64,000 nucleotides of DNA from Planktothrix tepida PCC 9214 (GCF_900009145.1 NZ_LN889802.1:467904-531903), one strand, 5' to 3'; counted from the first letter of the stretch, positions 27,701 to 37,268 are shown. Numbers and translations are program-made. Notes: generated by a model not told the origin, from the letters alone.

Positions 27701-30353
27701 TAACTGTCGATTTGAAGAGGGTAAACCAACGGTAATTCGCGCTTTTTTGCGGGATGTTACGGCTAAGAAACAAGCCGAGAAAAAACTCAAAAGTGTCCTG
27801 CAAGAATTAACTTATCATAAAATCGCCCTTGATGAAATGGCTATTGTAGTCATAGCAGATCGCAATGGGGTTATTAATTATTTTAATTATAAATTTTCTC
27901 AGACTTATCAATATTCATACGAAGAAGCAGTGGGGCAAACCTTTAGTTTAATTAATTCACATTATCATCCTCAGAGCTTCTTTAAACACCTTTGGTCTAC
28001 AATTTCTCAAGGAAAAGTATGGCGGGGTGAAATTAGAAATCAAGCCAAAAATGGAAATTACTATTGGGTGGATACAACTATTGTTCCGTTTGTGGATGAT
28101 CAGGGTAAACCGTTCCAATATTTGTCAATTATGTTAGATATAACCGAACGGAAATTGGCAGAAAAAGCCTTACAAATCAGTGAGGAACGTTGGCAATTAG
28201 CCGTTCATGGAAGTAAAGATGGAATTTGGGATTGGAATGTTCCAACCAATGAAGTTTTCTTTTCCCCTCGGTGGAAAGAAATGCGAGGGTTTGATGAAGA
28301 TGAAATTAGTCATCACTTAGAAGAATGGATATCTCGAATTCATCCCGATGATGCTGAGAGGGTTTGGCAAGGAATTCAGGATCACTTTCAAAGAAAAACG
28401 CCATTTTTTATGGCTGAATATCGGGTAAAATGTAAAGATAATTCCTATAAATGGATTTTAGATCGGGGTCAAGCACTCTGGGATGAAAACGGTCAAGTGA
28501 TTCGCATGGCAGGTTCCGAAAGTGATATTAGCGATCGCAAATTAGCAGAAGCCAAACTCTTAGAATTAAATCAACTCCAACAAGCCATTTTAGATGGTAC
28601 AAATTACGCCATTATTTCAACGGATATCAATGGAATTATTCAAGTTTGGAACCGAGGTGCAGAAAATTTACTCGGTTATCAAGCTGAAGAAATAATTGGT
28701 AAAACAACTCCTGCTATTGCTCATGATCCTCAAGAAATTCTGGAACGTTCCTATAGTTTATCTTTAGAATTAGGAACTAAAATTGAACCGAGTTTTGATG
28801 TTTTTGTTGCGAAAGCTCGTCTCGGACAGATTGAAGAACGAGAATGGAGCATGGTTCATAAAAATGGAAGAAAATTTCCGGTTTTACTCTCGGTTTGTTC
28901 CTTGCGAGATCCGATAGGAAATATTACTGGATTCCTAGGAATTGCTCAAGATTTAACGGAACGCAAACGCAGTGCTGCCGAAATTAAAGTGGCGGAAGAA
29001 CGGTTTCACTTAGCGATTCAAGCCGCACAAGATGGCTTTTGGGATTGGGATTTCATCACAAATGAGATTTATTTTTCTCCCCGTTGGAAAGAGATGATTG
29101 GCTATAATAATGATGAATTACCGAATACTCTCTCCTCCTGGGACAAAGTTATTTTTGAAGAGGATAGAATTGCTGCCATTAAATTGATTGAAGACTATAA
29201 CAAAGGTCGAGTAGATCGATTTCAGAGCATTCAACGTTTTTATCATAAAAATGGTTCCATCGTCTATATTTTATCGAGAGCCATTCATCTAAAAGATGAC
29301 CAAGGAAACGTGATTCGCATGGTGGGTGCTCATACAGATATTACAGAACTTCAGAAAGCACAAGAAGTATTAAAACAACAGTTAGCCGCCATTGAAGCCG
29401 CCATTGATGGTATTGCGATTTTAAAAGATGGGCATTATATTTATTTGAATAAAGCCCATGTTGAAATGTTTGGGTATAGCCATCCTCAAGAATTACTAGG
29501 ATACAGTTGGGAAAGTTTGTATATACCGGAACAAGTTCGTTATTTTGAACAGCATACTTTTCCTGTTTTATTCCAACAACGTCATTGGCAAGGTCAAACG
29601 ACAGCTAAACGTAGAGATGGAAGTACCTTTGTTGAAGAAGTTTCACTGACTTTAACCGATGATAATTTATTAATTTGTGTCTGTCGAGATGTGACTGAAC
29701 GCTTAAAAGCGGAAGAAAAAATCAAAGCTTCACTGTTAGAAAAAGAAGTTTTATTGCGAGAAATTCATCATCGAGTTAAAAATAATCTCTATGTGATTTC
29801 TAATTTATTAGATTTACAAGCGGATACCTTAGAACAGGAGGAACAACGGAATTTATTTGCAGATAGTCAAAATCGGATTCAAACCATGGCATTAATTCAT
29901 GAGCAACTTTATCAATCTGATGATTTATCCCAGGTGAATTTTGCAAATTATATTCAAAATTTAGTCGAAAAGTTAATTTCATCTTATCAACCCAAAGACT
30001 GTAAAATCAATATTAGTCTGGATGTTGAACCTGTAACTTTAAATTTAGAAACGGCGATTCCCTGTGGATTATTAATTAATGAGTTAGTAACAAATGCGTT
30101 TAAATATGCTTTCCCTGACTCAACAACTGGAGAAATTAAAATTACTCTAAAAATGGATTCTGAACAACAAATTTATTTAAAAATTAGTGATAATGGCATC
30201 GGGATTCCAGAAGATGTAGATTGGCAAGATAGCCCTTCTTTGGGATTAAGATTAGTTAATATTTTAGCTGATCAATTAGAGGCAACCCTTGAATTAGACT
30301 GTACCCAAGGTACAAGTTTTACTCTAATTTTTCAAGAACAAAGCTATAATTAA
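24741..30353 (+). CDS. giant CBS/PAS/GAF multisensor histidine kinase (HisKA_2 type)
   Basis: An 1870-residue cytoplasmic sensor kinase with no membrane span. Domain order: four CBS motifs (about 38-315), a coiled coil, PAS (about 360-480), GAF (about 485-655), coiled coil, GAF (about 720-885), then six PAS/PAC units (about 895-1650) and a kinase core. The phosphoacceptor block is REIHHRVKNNL near residue 1676, typical of HisKA_2. The ATPase has INELVTNAFKYAFP (N box) and ISDNGIGIP (G1 box). CBS pairs bind adenine nucleotides, while the GAF domains lack an obvious bilin Cys context. A REC-only partner follows 50 bases downstream. The ligands are unknown. Confidence 0.9.
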   Translation: MLSDIFTTSLPRRYNEFISLTTSQWSMALTLAWLDNLEAAIIRDPLQVSPDTPLDEVISLIINSRGNCYLHSSESNSLKTAKQEGRGSCVIIVENNQPIGIVTERNIIQWIAQEKHTEKIKVKQVMSQPVVTLQYEKKQDIFAAINLFREHSIRHLPIVDQGNLIGLITYDTIRGCLQPEDLLRFRTVSEVMNRQVIVTTDQTPLLTIAQLMANHHISCVVIVAEDAHQNPVGMITERDLVQFKKLGLDWNHTPALSVMSYPILKLSPDNNLSVAHQMMESNRIGRLIITGNQGELLGLITRTNILQILEPLEVYNVIELLEAEVKHLQDEKIQLLESKNLNLQQTVQEQTEKLYYREQEFQLIVETAPDIIFRIDLDLKYLYFNHAVEKLVGVTAQDLIGKYPEEIGIDQDVINIWKNCLQKAIETKQEQTVDYPYPTINSSIWYQTRLVPEYSPDGTLISFLGIARDITPQKQAEKKLYQQLELEKILYKVTINIRQSLSLKEILNTTVTEIRQLLDCDRVLVYQFDAEFNGQIVAESVTVQGNSILGISLEDTCFKRGGAKHYLQGRKNSINNIETADISPCYYNLLSDFNVKANLVVPIVINDPVSAHQLWGLLIAHHCIAPREWSSDELHLLDQLAVSISIAIQQSQLYQQIQHELKERCKAEDALIKLNGELERRVRERTIVLSQTNQQLLNEIQEHRRTEKKLHRQNIKVELFTDITLNIRQSLQLEKILQTTVTEIRHILDCDRVLIYRIFPKGKQQIITESVINPELSLLNSILNENIFSDSCIEFYKYTKVKAIDNIEEVYSLDNPENLCMSELMQQLEVKSKLIVPIFQNGILWGLMLAHQCYQLHQWTEFEIEIMQQISEQVGIAIAQAQLLMDLRESQEQLKDLFENANDLIQLISPEDGRFIYVNRAWKETLKYSEEEIKKLSVFDLITIPEEISSFRQYFERLKNGDFIKQNSIETEYITKTGEIVILEGSANCRFEEGKPTVIRAFLRDVTAKKQAEKKLKSVLQELTYHKIALDEMAIVVIADRNGVINYFNYKFSQTYQYSYEEAVGQTFSLINSHYHPQSFFKHLWSTISQGKVWRGEIRNQAKNGNYYWVDTTIVPFVDDQGKPFQYLSIMLDITERKLAEKALQISEERWQLAVHGSKDGIWDWNVPTNEVFFSPRWKEMRGFDEDEISHHLEEWISRIHPDDAERVWQGIQDHFQRKTPFFMAEYRVKCKDNSYKWILDRGQALWDENGQVIRMAGSESDISDRKLAEAKLLELNQLQQAILDGTNYAIISTDINGIIQVWNRGAENLLGYQAEEIIGKTTPAIAHDPQEILERSYSLSLELGTKIEPSFDVFVAKARLGQIEEREWSMVHKNGRKFPVLLSVCSLRDPIGNITGFLGIAQDLTERKRSAAEIKVAEERFHLAIQAAQDGFWDWDFITNEIYFSPRWKEMIGYNNDELPNTLSSWDKVIFEEDRIAAIKLIEDYNKGRVDRFQSIQRFYHKNGSIVYILSRAIHLKDDQGNVIRMVGAHTDITELQKAQEVLKQQLAAIEAAIDGIAILKDGHYIYLNKAHVEMFGYSHPQELLGYSWESLYIPEQVRYFEQHTFPVLFQQRHWQGQTTAKRRDGSTFVEEVSLTLTDDNLLICVCRDVTERLKAEEKIKASLLEKEVLLREIHHRVKNNLYVISNLLDLQADTLEQEEQRNLFADSQNRIQTMALIHEQLYQSDDLSQVNFANYIQNLVEKLISSYQPKDCKINISLDVEPVTLNLETAIPCGLLINELVTNAFKYAFPDSTTGEIKITLKMDSEQQIYLKISDNGIGIPEDVDWQDSPSLGLRLVNILADQLEATLELDCTQGTSFTLIFQEQSYN

Positions 30354-30403
30354 AAATTAATATGAGCTTAATGTTCAATTAATATTCAGAGGGTTTTAAG
30401 CCA

Positions 30404-30793
30404 ATGACAGCGACCATTTTAATTGTTGAAGATGAATTAATTGCAGCCGAAAGTATTGCCCGGAGTTTAAGAAAACAAGGGTATACAGTTATTGCTCGAA
30501 TTAATTCAGGAGAAAAAGCCTTAGAACAGGTAGCGAAAAATTGCCCGGATTTAATTTTAATGGATATCCACTTACGCGGCGAATTAGATGGGGTAGAAAC
30601 CGCAAAACGCATTCGAGAACAACACCAAACTCCCATCGTTTATATTACTGCTTATTCTGATACCTCTACCATTGAACGCACAAAAGAAACCAATCCTTCG
30701 GGCTATTTAGTTAAACCGTTTAAATCTCAAGACGTGATTGATATTGTTGAAAAAGCATTACAATCTATAGCATTAGGGAACAGGGAACAGTAA
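30404..30793 (+). CDS. single-domain response regulator
   Basis: A 129-residue REC-only protein with the acidic pair in VEDE (about 9-10), phospho-acceptor Asp in LILMDIHLRGELDG (about 53), Thr in YITAYSD and Lys in LVKPFK. There is no output domain, so it probably passes phosphate on or binds a target protein. It starts 50 bases after the HisKA_2 kinase on the same strand and is its natural partner. The LRGELDGVETA stretch is typical of REC domains paired with HisKA_2/HWE kinases. The stop lies inside a short TGTTCCC-type repeat (GGGAACA). Confidence 0.9.
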   Translation: MTATILIVEDELIAAESIARSLRKQGYTVIARINSGEKALEQVAKNCPDLILMDIHLRGELDGVETAKRIREQHQTPIVYITAYSDTSTIERTKETNPSGYLVKPFKSQDVIDIVEKALQSIALGNREQ

Positions 30794-30832
30794 AAAGTGA
30801 AAGGGTTTTAGGATTTAGAAGTGTTCCCTGTT

Positions 30833-30943
30833 CTACTTTTTCCAGGGAAGTTTGGTTCCCATTTCCGTTAAGGCTGAAAAGATTAAGTAGAGCGTTAGTA
30901 CAGCAATTCCTAACAAAAATAATCCTAAATCTTGATTCATCAT
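30833..30943 (-). CDS. 36-residue single-span membrane protein
   Basis: A short frame, MMNQDLGLFLLGIAVLTLYL... ending TEMGTKLPWKK, encodes a short polar N-terminus, one clean hydrophobic helix (about 7-24) and a basic C-terminus. This looks like the small one-span subunits of thylakoid complexes such as cytochrome b6f, photosystems or NDH-1 (NdhP/NdhQ type), but I cannot name it. Two adjacent ATGs (30943 and 30940) are possible starts, with CGGA a few bases upstream. It stands alone between the REC gene and valS. The amino-acid pattern is far from random, so I consider it real. Confidence 0.6.
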   Translation of the reverse strand: MMNQDLGLFLLGIAVLTLYLIFSALTEMGTKLPWKK

Positions 30944-31019
30944 AATCCGTTTTTGTGATTAAGAAATTGCCCTATCCTGATTTAGAAACAGGGACTTTAC
31001 AGGCTAAATAGCTGATTGT

Positions 31020-31044
31020 CTGTTCCCTGTTCCCTGTTCCCTAT
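31020..31044. repeat. short tandem heptamer repeat (TGTTCCC)
   Basis: Three TGTTCCC units lie immediately downstream of the valS stop codon. Confidence 0.8.
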
Positions 31045-31046
31045 TA

Positions 31047-34000
31047 TTATGAAAATTGACTTAACCGTTCTCGCAGAATTTCCGCTTGTTTTTCAGCTTC
31101 TGCTAAATTATTACGGGTATTTTCCACCACTTCGGGTTCGGCACGGTTAACGAAATTCGGGTTATTCAAATTGCGTTGAAACCCTTGAATTTCCTTTTCA
31201 ACTTTAGCCAATTTTTTCTGCAATTTGGTTTGAAAAGCGGCTACATCAACCACACCCGCTAACGGCATTAACACCTGGACTGTTCCCACAACTCCGGCTA
31301 TAGTTTGTCCTTCATTTCCGGTTAACTGTTCTGTAATGGTTAAGGTTTCGACTTTACCTAACTCTTGAATATAGGTTTGCCCTTGTTTCAAGATATCCTG
31401 TTCTTTGCGGCTTTCCGTTTGTAGAATAGCATTAACTTTCACTTTCGGTTTAATATCCGCTTCCGCTCGTAAATTTCTGACGGTACGAATTGCTCCAATA
31501 ATTAACTCAAAATCTGCTTCTAATTTCGGGTCAAGAATTGTAGTAATTTCCGAAGCTGAATCTTGAGAAACGGAGGAAAAACTGTTAGGAACTTGTAAGT
31601 TTGAATCAACAGGTTTTAGCGGTTCTCCACTGCCGATAAATTCCGTTTTCAACTCTTGTAGAATTTTCCCCAGTTCTTCTCGTTGAGATGCTTTCAACAA
31701 ATAACGATACACAAACCAACCAGAATATCCCATCCCAATCAATTCAAAAATAGTCGGTAGTAGCGGGATTTCATTAATAGCATTCAACGCCGCCACAAAA
31801 CATTTAACTGTTAAAAAGGCAACGAAAAATAACCCCGTCAAAATTAACGGTTTTTGATATTGTTTAACGAAATCTCCTATCAGGTCAGGTAATTCTAATA
31901 GGGTACTCAAAACTTGACCGACAATTGAATCAGGATCTTTAACAAATTTGCCTAAGCGTTGCACTTCTAAAATATTTTCTTCAACCACAACCGGATAAGC
32001 TTGCAATGCTAAACAATCTTCTTCCCCAGTTTGCGTTAAACTATGCCAAATTTCCTCAGTAATATGGGGCATAAAGGGATGGAGAAGTTTTAAAATCCCT
32101 TCTAAGACATACGCTAAGGTTTGTTGAGCAACGTGACGAGACTCGGCATTTTCTCCTTGTAAACGGGGTTTTACTAATTCAATATACCAATCACAAAAAT
32201 CTCCCCAAATAAACTCATAAATACCTTTTGCCGCTTCACCAATGCCGTAATTTTCCATCTGGTTACGGGTTTGTTTAACAGTTTGGTTAAAACGAGACAA
32301 AATCCATTGATCACTCAGTTCTAACTGATTAATATTGGGTTCTCCTAACTGTTTCGGAGATTTCCCGTCTAAATTCATCATTACAAACCGAGACGCATTC
32401 CACAGTTTATTGGCAAAATTTCGAGATGCTTCAACGGAGGCAGATTCGTCAGTTTCTCGATTATATTCTAAACGAATATCTTGCCCTGCGCCAATCACTT
32501 CTTTCATTAACGTAAACCGGACAGCATCGGTTCCGTATTTATCAATCAATAATAACGGATCAATACCGTTTCCGGCAGATTTTGACATTTTCTTACCATT
32601 TTCATCCCGAATTAACCCGTGAATATAAACGGTTTTAAACGGCATTTTTCCGGTAAAATATCCCCCCATCATCGTCATCCGTGCAACCCAGAAAAAGATA
32701 ATATCAAACCCCGTTGATAAGGTAGCGGTGGGATAATATTTGCTTAAATCTAACGTTTGTTCCGGCCATCCTAATGTTGAAAACGGCCATAAACCGGACG
32801 AAAACCAAGTATCCAAAACATCAGGATCTTGTTCTAAAATTACGGTTTCTCCAAATTTTGCAATTGCTTTTTCTTGGGCTTCCGCTTCAGTTCTCGCCAC
32901 AATAAACGGTGTTTCATCGGTAATTTTGCCATCAGTTTCACTAATCGCATACCAAGCGGGAATTTGATGGCCCCACCACAATTGTCGAGAAATACACCAA
33001 TCGTCTAATTTAACTAACCAATCTCGATAAACCTTCGTCCAGCGTTCAGGAACAAAGGCGGGAGAATCTTGTTGATCTAAACAATCTAAGGCTTTATCTG
33101 CTAAAGGTCTAATCTTAACAAACCATTGGGTTGATAATAGCGGTTCTACCGGAACTTTACCGCGATCGCTATAGGGAACCGTATGTTTATAATCTTCAAC
33201 TTTAACTAAAAATCCCAAATCTTTAAGACGTTGAACCACATTTTTTCGCGCTACAAATCGATCCTGTCCCTGGAATGGCCCTGCATTTTCATTCAGAGAT
33301 CCATCCTGATTCATAATATTAATCATCGGGAGTTTATGGCGATGACCCATTTGGAAATCATTCGGATCATGGGCGGGAGTCACTTTCACACAACCCGTAC
33401 CAAAACTTGGATCAACAAATTCATCCGCAATAATCGGAATTTCCCGTTTCATAATTGGTAAAGTTAGGGTTTTTCCGATTAAAGCTTGATAACGAATATC
33501 ATTGGGATTCACTGCAACCGCCGTATCCCCTAACATCGTTTCCGGTCGCGTGGTTGCTACTTCTACATAACCGCTACCATCGCTTAAAGGATAGCGAAAA
33601 TGCCACAAATTGCCATTAATTTCTTTATTTTCTACTTCTAAATCCGATACAGCCGATTGACTCGCCGGACACCAATTGACTAAATATTTCCCTCGATAAA
33701 TTAAGCCATCTTCATATAACTGAAAAAACGCTTCTAAGACCGCTTTTGATAATCCTTCATCCAGGGTAAATCGTTCCCGCGTCCAATCACAAGAAACTCC
33801 CAACCGTCGTAACTGATTAACAATCGTTCCCCCCGATTTTTCCTTCCATTCCCAAGCTTGTTCTAAAAATTTTTCTCGTCCTAAATCGTAGCGGGTTTTG
33901 CCTTCGGCTTTGAGTTGTCGTTCTAAAATTGTTTGGACTGCAATACTGGCGTGATCCATCCCCGGCAAATACAAAGCGTTGTCACCCTTCATGCGATGAT

Positions 34001-34214
34001 AGCGAATCAAGGCATCAATCAGGGAGTTATTAAAGGCATGACCCATGTGCAGACTTCCCGTCACGTTAGGCGGAGGAATCATAATGCAATAGGGTTCCCC
34101 CGGTTGGTTGGGGTCAGCTTTAAACACCTGATGATCTTCCCAATACTGTTGCCATTTGGCTTCGGTACTGAAGGGTTCGTATTTTGTGGCTTGGCTTGGG
34201 GTCGTTGCAGTCAT
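31047..34214 (-). CDS. valS: valyl-tRNA synthetase with inserted CAAD membrane domain
   Basis: A 1055-residue class I synthetase that charges tRNA-Val. HIGH is [12 protein letters not shown] near residue 45 and KMSKS is [11 protein letters not shown] near 540; the editing domain lies between them, and the C-terminal coiled coil is at about 985-1055. Between the anticodon-binding domain and the coiled coil lies an about 110-residue insertion (about 755-865) with two membrane spans ([18 protein letters not shown] and [15 protein letters not shown]). This matches the CAAD domain that anchors some cyanobacterial synthetases to thylakoids. The frame is open upstream to 34265; the ATG at 34214 begins just before the conserved [15 protein letters not shown]. 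Confidence 0.93.
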   Translation of the reverse strand: MTATTPSQATKYEPFSTEAKWQQYWEDHQVFKADPNQPGEPYCIMIPPPNVTGSLHMGHAFNNSLIDALIRYHRMKGDNALYLPGMDHASIAVQTILERQLKAEGKTRYDLGREKFLEQAWEWKEKSGGTIVNQLRRLGVSCDWTRERFTLDEGLSKAVLEAFFQLYEDGLIYRGKYLVNWCPASQSAVSDLEVENKEINGNLWHFRYPLSDGSGYVEVATTRPETMLGDTAVAVNPNDIRYQALIGKTLTLPIMKREIPIIADEFVDPSFGTGCVKVTPAHDPNDFQMGHRHKLPMINIMNQDGSLNENAGPFQGQDRFVARKNVVQRLKDLGFLVKVEDYKHTVPYSDRGKVPVEPLLSTQWFVKIRPLADKALDCLDQQDSPAFVPERWTKVYRDWLVKLDDWCISRQLWWGHQIPAWYAISETDGKITDETPFIVARTEAEAQEKAIAKFGETVILEQDPDVLDTWFSSGLWPFSTLGWPEQTLDLSKYYPTATLSTGFDIIFFWVARMTMMGGYFTGKMPFKTVYIHGLIRDENGKKMSKSAGNGIDPLLLIDKYGTDAVRFTLMKEVIGAGQDIRLEYNRETDESASVEASRNFANKLWNASRFVMMNLDGKSPKQLGEPNINQLELSDQWILSRFNQTVKQTRNQMENYGIGEAAKGIYEFIWGDFCDWYIELVKPRLQGENAESRHVAQQTLAYVLEGILKLLHPFMPHITEEIWHSLTQTGEEDCLALQAYPVVVEENILEVQRLGKFVKDPDSIVGQVLSTLLELPDLIGDFVKQYQKPLILTGLFFVAFLTVKCFVAALNAINEIPLLPTIFELIGMGYSGWFVYRYLLKASQREELGKILQELKTEFIGSGEPLKPVDSNLQVPNSFSSVSQDSASEITTILDPKLEADFELIIGAIRTVRNLRAEADIKPKVKVNAILQTESRKEQDILKQGQTYIQELGKVETLTITEQLTGNEGQTIAGVVGTVQVLMPLAGVVDVAAFQTKLQKKLAKVEKEIQGFQRNLNNPNFVNRAEPEVVENTRNNLAEAEKQAEILRERLSQFS

Positions 34215-34348
34215 GGGTTTCGACAAGATGGACAATTTTAGACAATCCTTTCTATTTTGCCACATTTCGGCTAGAGGGCTGCTCTTTCATCCTAGAAACC
34301 TTGAACCGTATGGGCTTGAGCGATCTAAAAATTTTTTTGAAATAGGGG

Positions 34349-34377
34349 TTGACATTCCTAAAAAAACCGAGTAGATT
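34349..34377 (+). promoter_or_regulatory. sigma-70-type promoter of the orphan 5S rRNA
   Basis: A perfect -35 TTGACA (34349-34354) is followed after exactly 17 bases by TAGATT (34372-34377), a 4/6 match to the -10 box. Transcription would begin near 34384, about 70 bases before the 5S gene. No other gene lies between. Confidence 0.65.
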
Positions 34378-34453
34378 AGTAAATTGTGAGAGGCAAGCAA
34401 ACAACACACAAACGGCTGCAACCTCTCAAAATCAGTGAAAGTTTACAAAGCTT

Positions 34454-34571
34454 TCCTGGTGCCTATGGCTCAGTGGAACCACTCCGATCCATCTCGAACT
34501 CGGCTGTGAAACGCTGACACGGCGAAGATACTTGGCGGGTAGCCGCCTGGAAAAATAGCTCGGTGCCAGGT
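34454..34571 (+). rRNA. rrf: 5S ribosomal RNA (orphan copy)
   Basis: About 118 bases match cyanobacterial 5S rRNA: the start TCCTGGTGCCTATGGC, the loop TGGAACCACTCCGATCCATC, CGAACTCGGCTGTGAAAC and the end AAAATAGCTCGGTGCCAGG. The 5' CCTGGTGCC and 3' GGTGCCAGG ends pair to form helix I. No 23S, 16S or tRNA precedes it; instead valS diverges upstream. It has its own promoter at 34349 and a terminator just after it, so it is transcribed as a separate unit. Whether the main rrn operons elsewhere also contain 5S cannot be seen. Confidence 0.93.
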
Positions 34572-34579
34572 TAATACTC

Positions 34580-34619
34580 AAAAAACCCCCTTCCAGTGGT
34601 AAATCGGAGGGGGTTTTTT
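34580..34619 (+). terminator. rho-independent terminator of the 5S rRNA
   Basis: AAAAAACCCCCTTCC pairs with GGAGGGGGTTTTTT (one bulge) around a short loop and ends in six T. It starts 9 bases after the 5S 3' end, and its A/T flanks make it potentially bidirectional. Confidence 0.88.
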
Positions 34620-34669
34620 GTATTCACAGATTTTTATTATTTTTTTATACTCGGTTAATAACAGGTAAG

Positions 34670-35017
34670 CTACAAAGGTAAATATTGAACCCGATTAGCA
34701 AATTCTTCCTGTTCGCCAAGTTTAGCAATTATTTCTAAATCACGGATACAATCACCAATGGAAACACGAGACTGACGAGCAAAGATAACACCAAAGAAGT
34801 TAATCCCTTCAGCTTGACGGCGTTTTGCTTCAATTAAAAAATCTTGGTCTTGTGAAAACATAACTCGTCCAAGTTCCATCGCTCGATCCAGTAAAATAGT
34901 ATCGGGTGTACCAGCACGTCCATCTTCTTGAACTGTTAAAACATCAATATCTCGAAGGCGTAAACCCACTGTAATCGCTGAATGGATGTGTTCATCCATG
35001 TAAATTGCTAGACTCAT
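34670..35017 (-). CDS. DUF5615 PIN-like protein (probable toxin)
   Basis: A 115-residue protein with the DUF5615 PIN-like fold: IYMDEHIHSAITVGLRLRDIDVLTVQEDGRAGTPD, DRAMELGRVMFSQDQDFL and the later acidic DCIRDLE. The acidic residues (Asp8, Glu9 and Asp in SQDQDF) would form the metal site of a PIN-type ribonuclease. Its ATG overlaps the stop of the DUF433 gene in an ATGA, so the two are translationally coupled. The pair DUF433-DUF5615 is widely regarded as a toxin-antitoxin-like module in cyanobacteria; activity has not been deduced from sequence alone. Confidence 0.8.
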   Translation of the reverse strand: MSLAIYMDEHIHSAITVGLRLRDIDVLTVQEDGRAGTPDTILLDRAMELGRVMFSQDQDFLIEAKRRQAEGINFFGVIFARQSRVSIGDCIRDLEIIAKLGEQEEFANRVQYLPL

Positions 35018-35331
35018 TTTAATAGCCCTTGAGCACGTAATCTAGCAGCAAAATGAGATTCACCAGCTTCAATTTCTGCCAGTTTAACATAGTCTTCTCG
35101 TCGCTTAATTTCTGCATCAAGTTCTGGTTTATGATCCCAATAATAAGCTAAAGCAGAAAGAATTTGACTCATGGTTAAATAGCGATGATTGAGGTGCAAT
35201 TCTGCTGGACTCCAACTATAAGCGATTTGAGTTTCAACTAATTCAACGACTTTCATTGTAGTTCCAGCTATGGTGGGAACATTGTCTTCATTTAGCTCTA
35301 TATATTTATACTCGGTTTTTGTAAGTGTCAT
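35014..35331 (-). CDS. DUF433 protein (probable antitoxin)
   Basis: A 105-residue DUF433 protein with the small helix-turn-helix-like core: YIELNEDNVPTIAGTTMKVVELVE, then YSWSPAELHLNHRYLTMSQILSALAYYWDHKPELDAEI. It is likely the DNA-binding antitoxin for the PIN-like product encoded immediately downstream with ATGA overlap. The frame is open upstream to 35433, but the ATG at 35331 starts at the family's usual N-terminus and the extra residues look unlike protein. It sits between lepA and the orphan 5S gene. Confidence 0.8.
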   Translation of the reverse strand: MTLTKTEYKYIELNEDNVPTIAGTTMKVVELVETQIAYSWSPAELHLNHRYLTMSQILSALAYYWDHKPELDAEIKRREDYVKLAEIEAGESHFAARLRAQGLLK

Positions 35332-35453
35332 AGTTTCTACTTTACAGAGAGTTCTAATTAATTTGTATGAATAGATTTTGATACCCTGAACTTTTGTAGA
35401 GCAGCACCTGGGAAACCCGATTATAGGTTCCACAAGCGCATCTCTACAACAAT

Positions 35454-37268
35454 TTAGGATTCTTGATTCAACCGTAATACCGCCATAAATGCTTCTTGAG
35501 GAACATCCACAGAACCCAAAGATTTCATCCGTTTTTTACCTTTGGCTTGCTTCTGTAAAAGTTTTTTCTTCCGGCTAATATCCCCCCCATAACATTTAGC
35601 TAACACATCTTTTCTTAAGGCTGGAATATGTTCACTGGCGATGACTTTAGATCCAATTGTGGCTTGAATGGGAACTTTAAATTGATGACGGGGAATCAAT
35701 TCTTTGAGTTTTTCCACCATAGCCCGTCCAACGTGATAAGCTTTATCACGGTGAACAATCATGGCTAAAGAATCAATTGCATCTTTATTAATCATAATAT
35801 CGAGTTTAACTAAGGCATTTTCTCGATATCCAATTAAATGATATTCCATACTCGCATAGCCACGAGAGCGAGATTTCATCTGATCAAAAAAGTCCGTGAC
35901 CACTTCCGCTAAGGGTACTTCATAAACTAATGTGGTTCGTCCCTGGGCTAAATAACGCATATCTTTAAATTCACCCCGACGACCCTGGGCTAATTCCATT
36001 AAACTCCCCACATAAGCTTCTGGGGTAATCATTTCTACCCGGACATAGGGTTCTTCTATTTTTTCTCGGTGGTTGGGTTCAGGTAAATGACTAGGGTTAT
36101 CCACCATAATCACTTCCCCTTTTTGGGTGGTAACTTGATAAACCACCGAAGGAGACGTTACAATTAAGTCTAAATCATATTCCCGTTCTAACCGTTCTTG
36201 CACAATTTCCATGTGCAGTAATCCTAAAAATCCACATCGGAAACCAAACCCCATTGCACTTGAAGTTTCCGGTTCATAGGATAACGCCGCATCGTTTAAT
36301 TTCAGCTTTTCTAAGGCTTCTTTTAAGTTCGGATATTCATCAGAATCTGTTGGAAATAATCCACAAAACACCATTGGTTTTGCTTCGGTATAACCGGGAA
36401 GGGCTTCTTCAGCTTGGCTATTGGCTAAAGTAATGGTATCCCCAACTCGTGCATCTTCAACAGCTTTAATGGCGGCGGAAAAATAGCCTACTTCTCCAGC
36501 ATGGAGTTCATCAACGGGAATTTGGGTTGGAGATAATACGCCAATTTCATCGATTTCATATTCTTTCCCCGATGCCATTAAGCGAACGCGATCACCTTTT
36601 TTTACCCGTCCATCCATCACCCGAAAATAAACAATCACGCCTCTATAACTATCATAATAACTATCAAAAATTAACGCTCTTAATTTCTGATCAACGGTAT
36701 CTTTTGGAGGCGGCACTAAATGGACAATCGATTCTAAAATTTCATGAATTCCTACTCCTTCTTTAGCCGAAGCTAACACCGCCCCCGAACAATCTAACCC
36801 AATAATTTCTTCAATTTCACTTTTAATGCGATCCGGTTCGGCTCCGGGTAAATCAATTTTATTTAAAACCGGAATAATTTCTAAGTTATTTTCTAACGCC
36901 AGATAAACGTTGGCTAAGGTTTGCGCTTCTACCCCTTGGGACGCATCCACGACTAATAACGCGCCTTCACAAGCGGCTAAAGAGCGGGAGACTTCATAGG
37001 AAAAGTCAACGTGCCCCGGAGTATCGATTAAATTTAATACATACTCTTCACCGTCATCGGCTTTATAATTCATCCGGGCGGCTTGCAGTTTAATCGTAAT
37101 TCCCCGTTCTCGCTCTAAGTCCATCGAGTCGAGAAATTGTTCCTTCATTTCCCGCTTTTGAACCGCACCCGTCGCTTCCAACAGTCGATCTGCTAGGGTA
37201 GACTTGCCATGATCAATATGAGCAATAATAGAAAAGTTACGAATTCGAGAAACTGGAACGTTTGTCAT
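35454..37268 (-). CDS. lepA: elongation factor 4 (LepA) GTPase
   Basis: A 604-residue ribosome-associated GTPase that promotes back-translocation or assists initiation and assembly under stress. G motifs are intact: AHIDHGKST (G1, about 16-24), DTPGHVDF (G3) and NKIDLPGA (G4). Domain II follows, then the LepA-specific C-terminal domain with the SIGN-type block [35 protein letters not shown]. Length is standard. It starts at the ATG at 37268. Confidence 0.96.
   Translation of the reverse strand: MTNVPVSRIRNFSIIAHIDHGKSTLADRLLEATGAVQKREMKEQFLDSMDLERERGITIKLQAARMNYKADDGEEYVLNLIDTPGHVDFSYEVSRSLAACEGALLVVDASQGVEAQTLANVYLALENNLEIIPVLNKIDLPGAEPDRIKSEIEEIIGLDCSGAVLASAKEGVGIHEILESIVHLVPPPKDTVDQKLRALIFDSYYDSYRGVIVYFRVMDGRVKKGDRVRLMASGKEYEIDEIGVLSPTQIPVDELHAGEVGYFSAAIKAVEDARVGDTITLANSQAEEALPGYTEAKPMVFCGLFPTDSDEYPNLKEALEKLKLNDAALSYEPETSSAMGFGFRCGFLGLLHMEIVQERLEREYDLDLIVTSPSVVYQVTTQKGEVIMVDNPSHLPEPNHREKIEEPYVRVEMITPEAYVGSLMELAQGRRGEFKDMRYLAQGRTTLVYEVPLAEVVTDFFDQMKSRSRGYASMEYHLIGYRENALVKLDIMINKDAIDSLAMIVHRDKAYHVGRAMVEKLKELIPRHQFKVPIQATIGSKVIASEHIPALRKDVLAKCYGGDISRKKKLLQKQAKGKKRMKSLGSVDVPQEAFMAVLRLNQES

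Noticed and set aside
34265..34453. Possible 23S rRNA 3' end before the 5S gene
   Set aside because: No 23S-like sequence is present; instead there is a valS start, an AT-rich stretch and a promoter.
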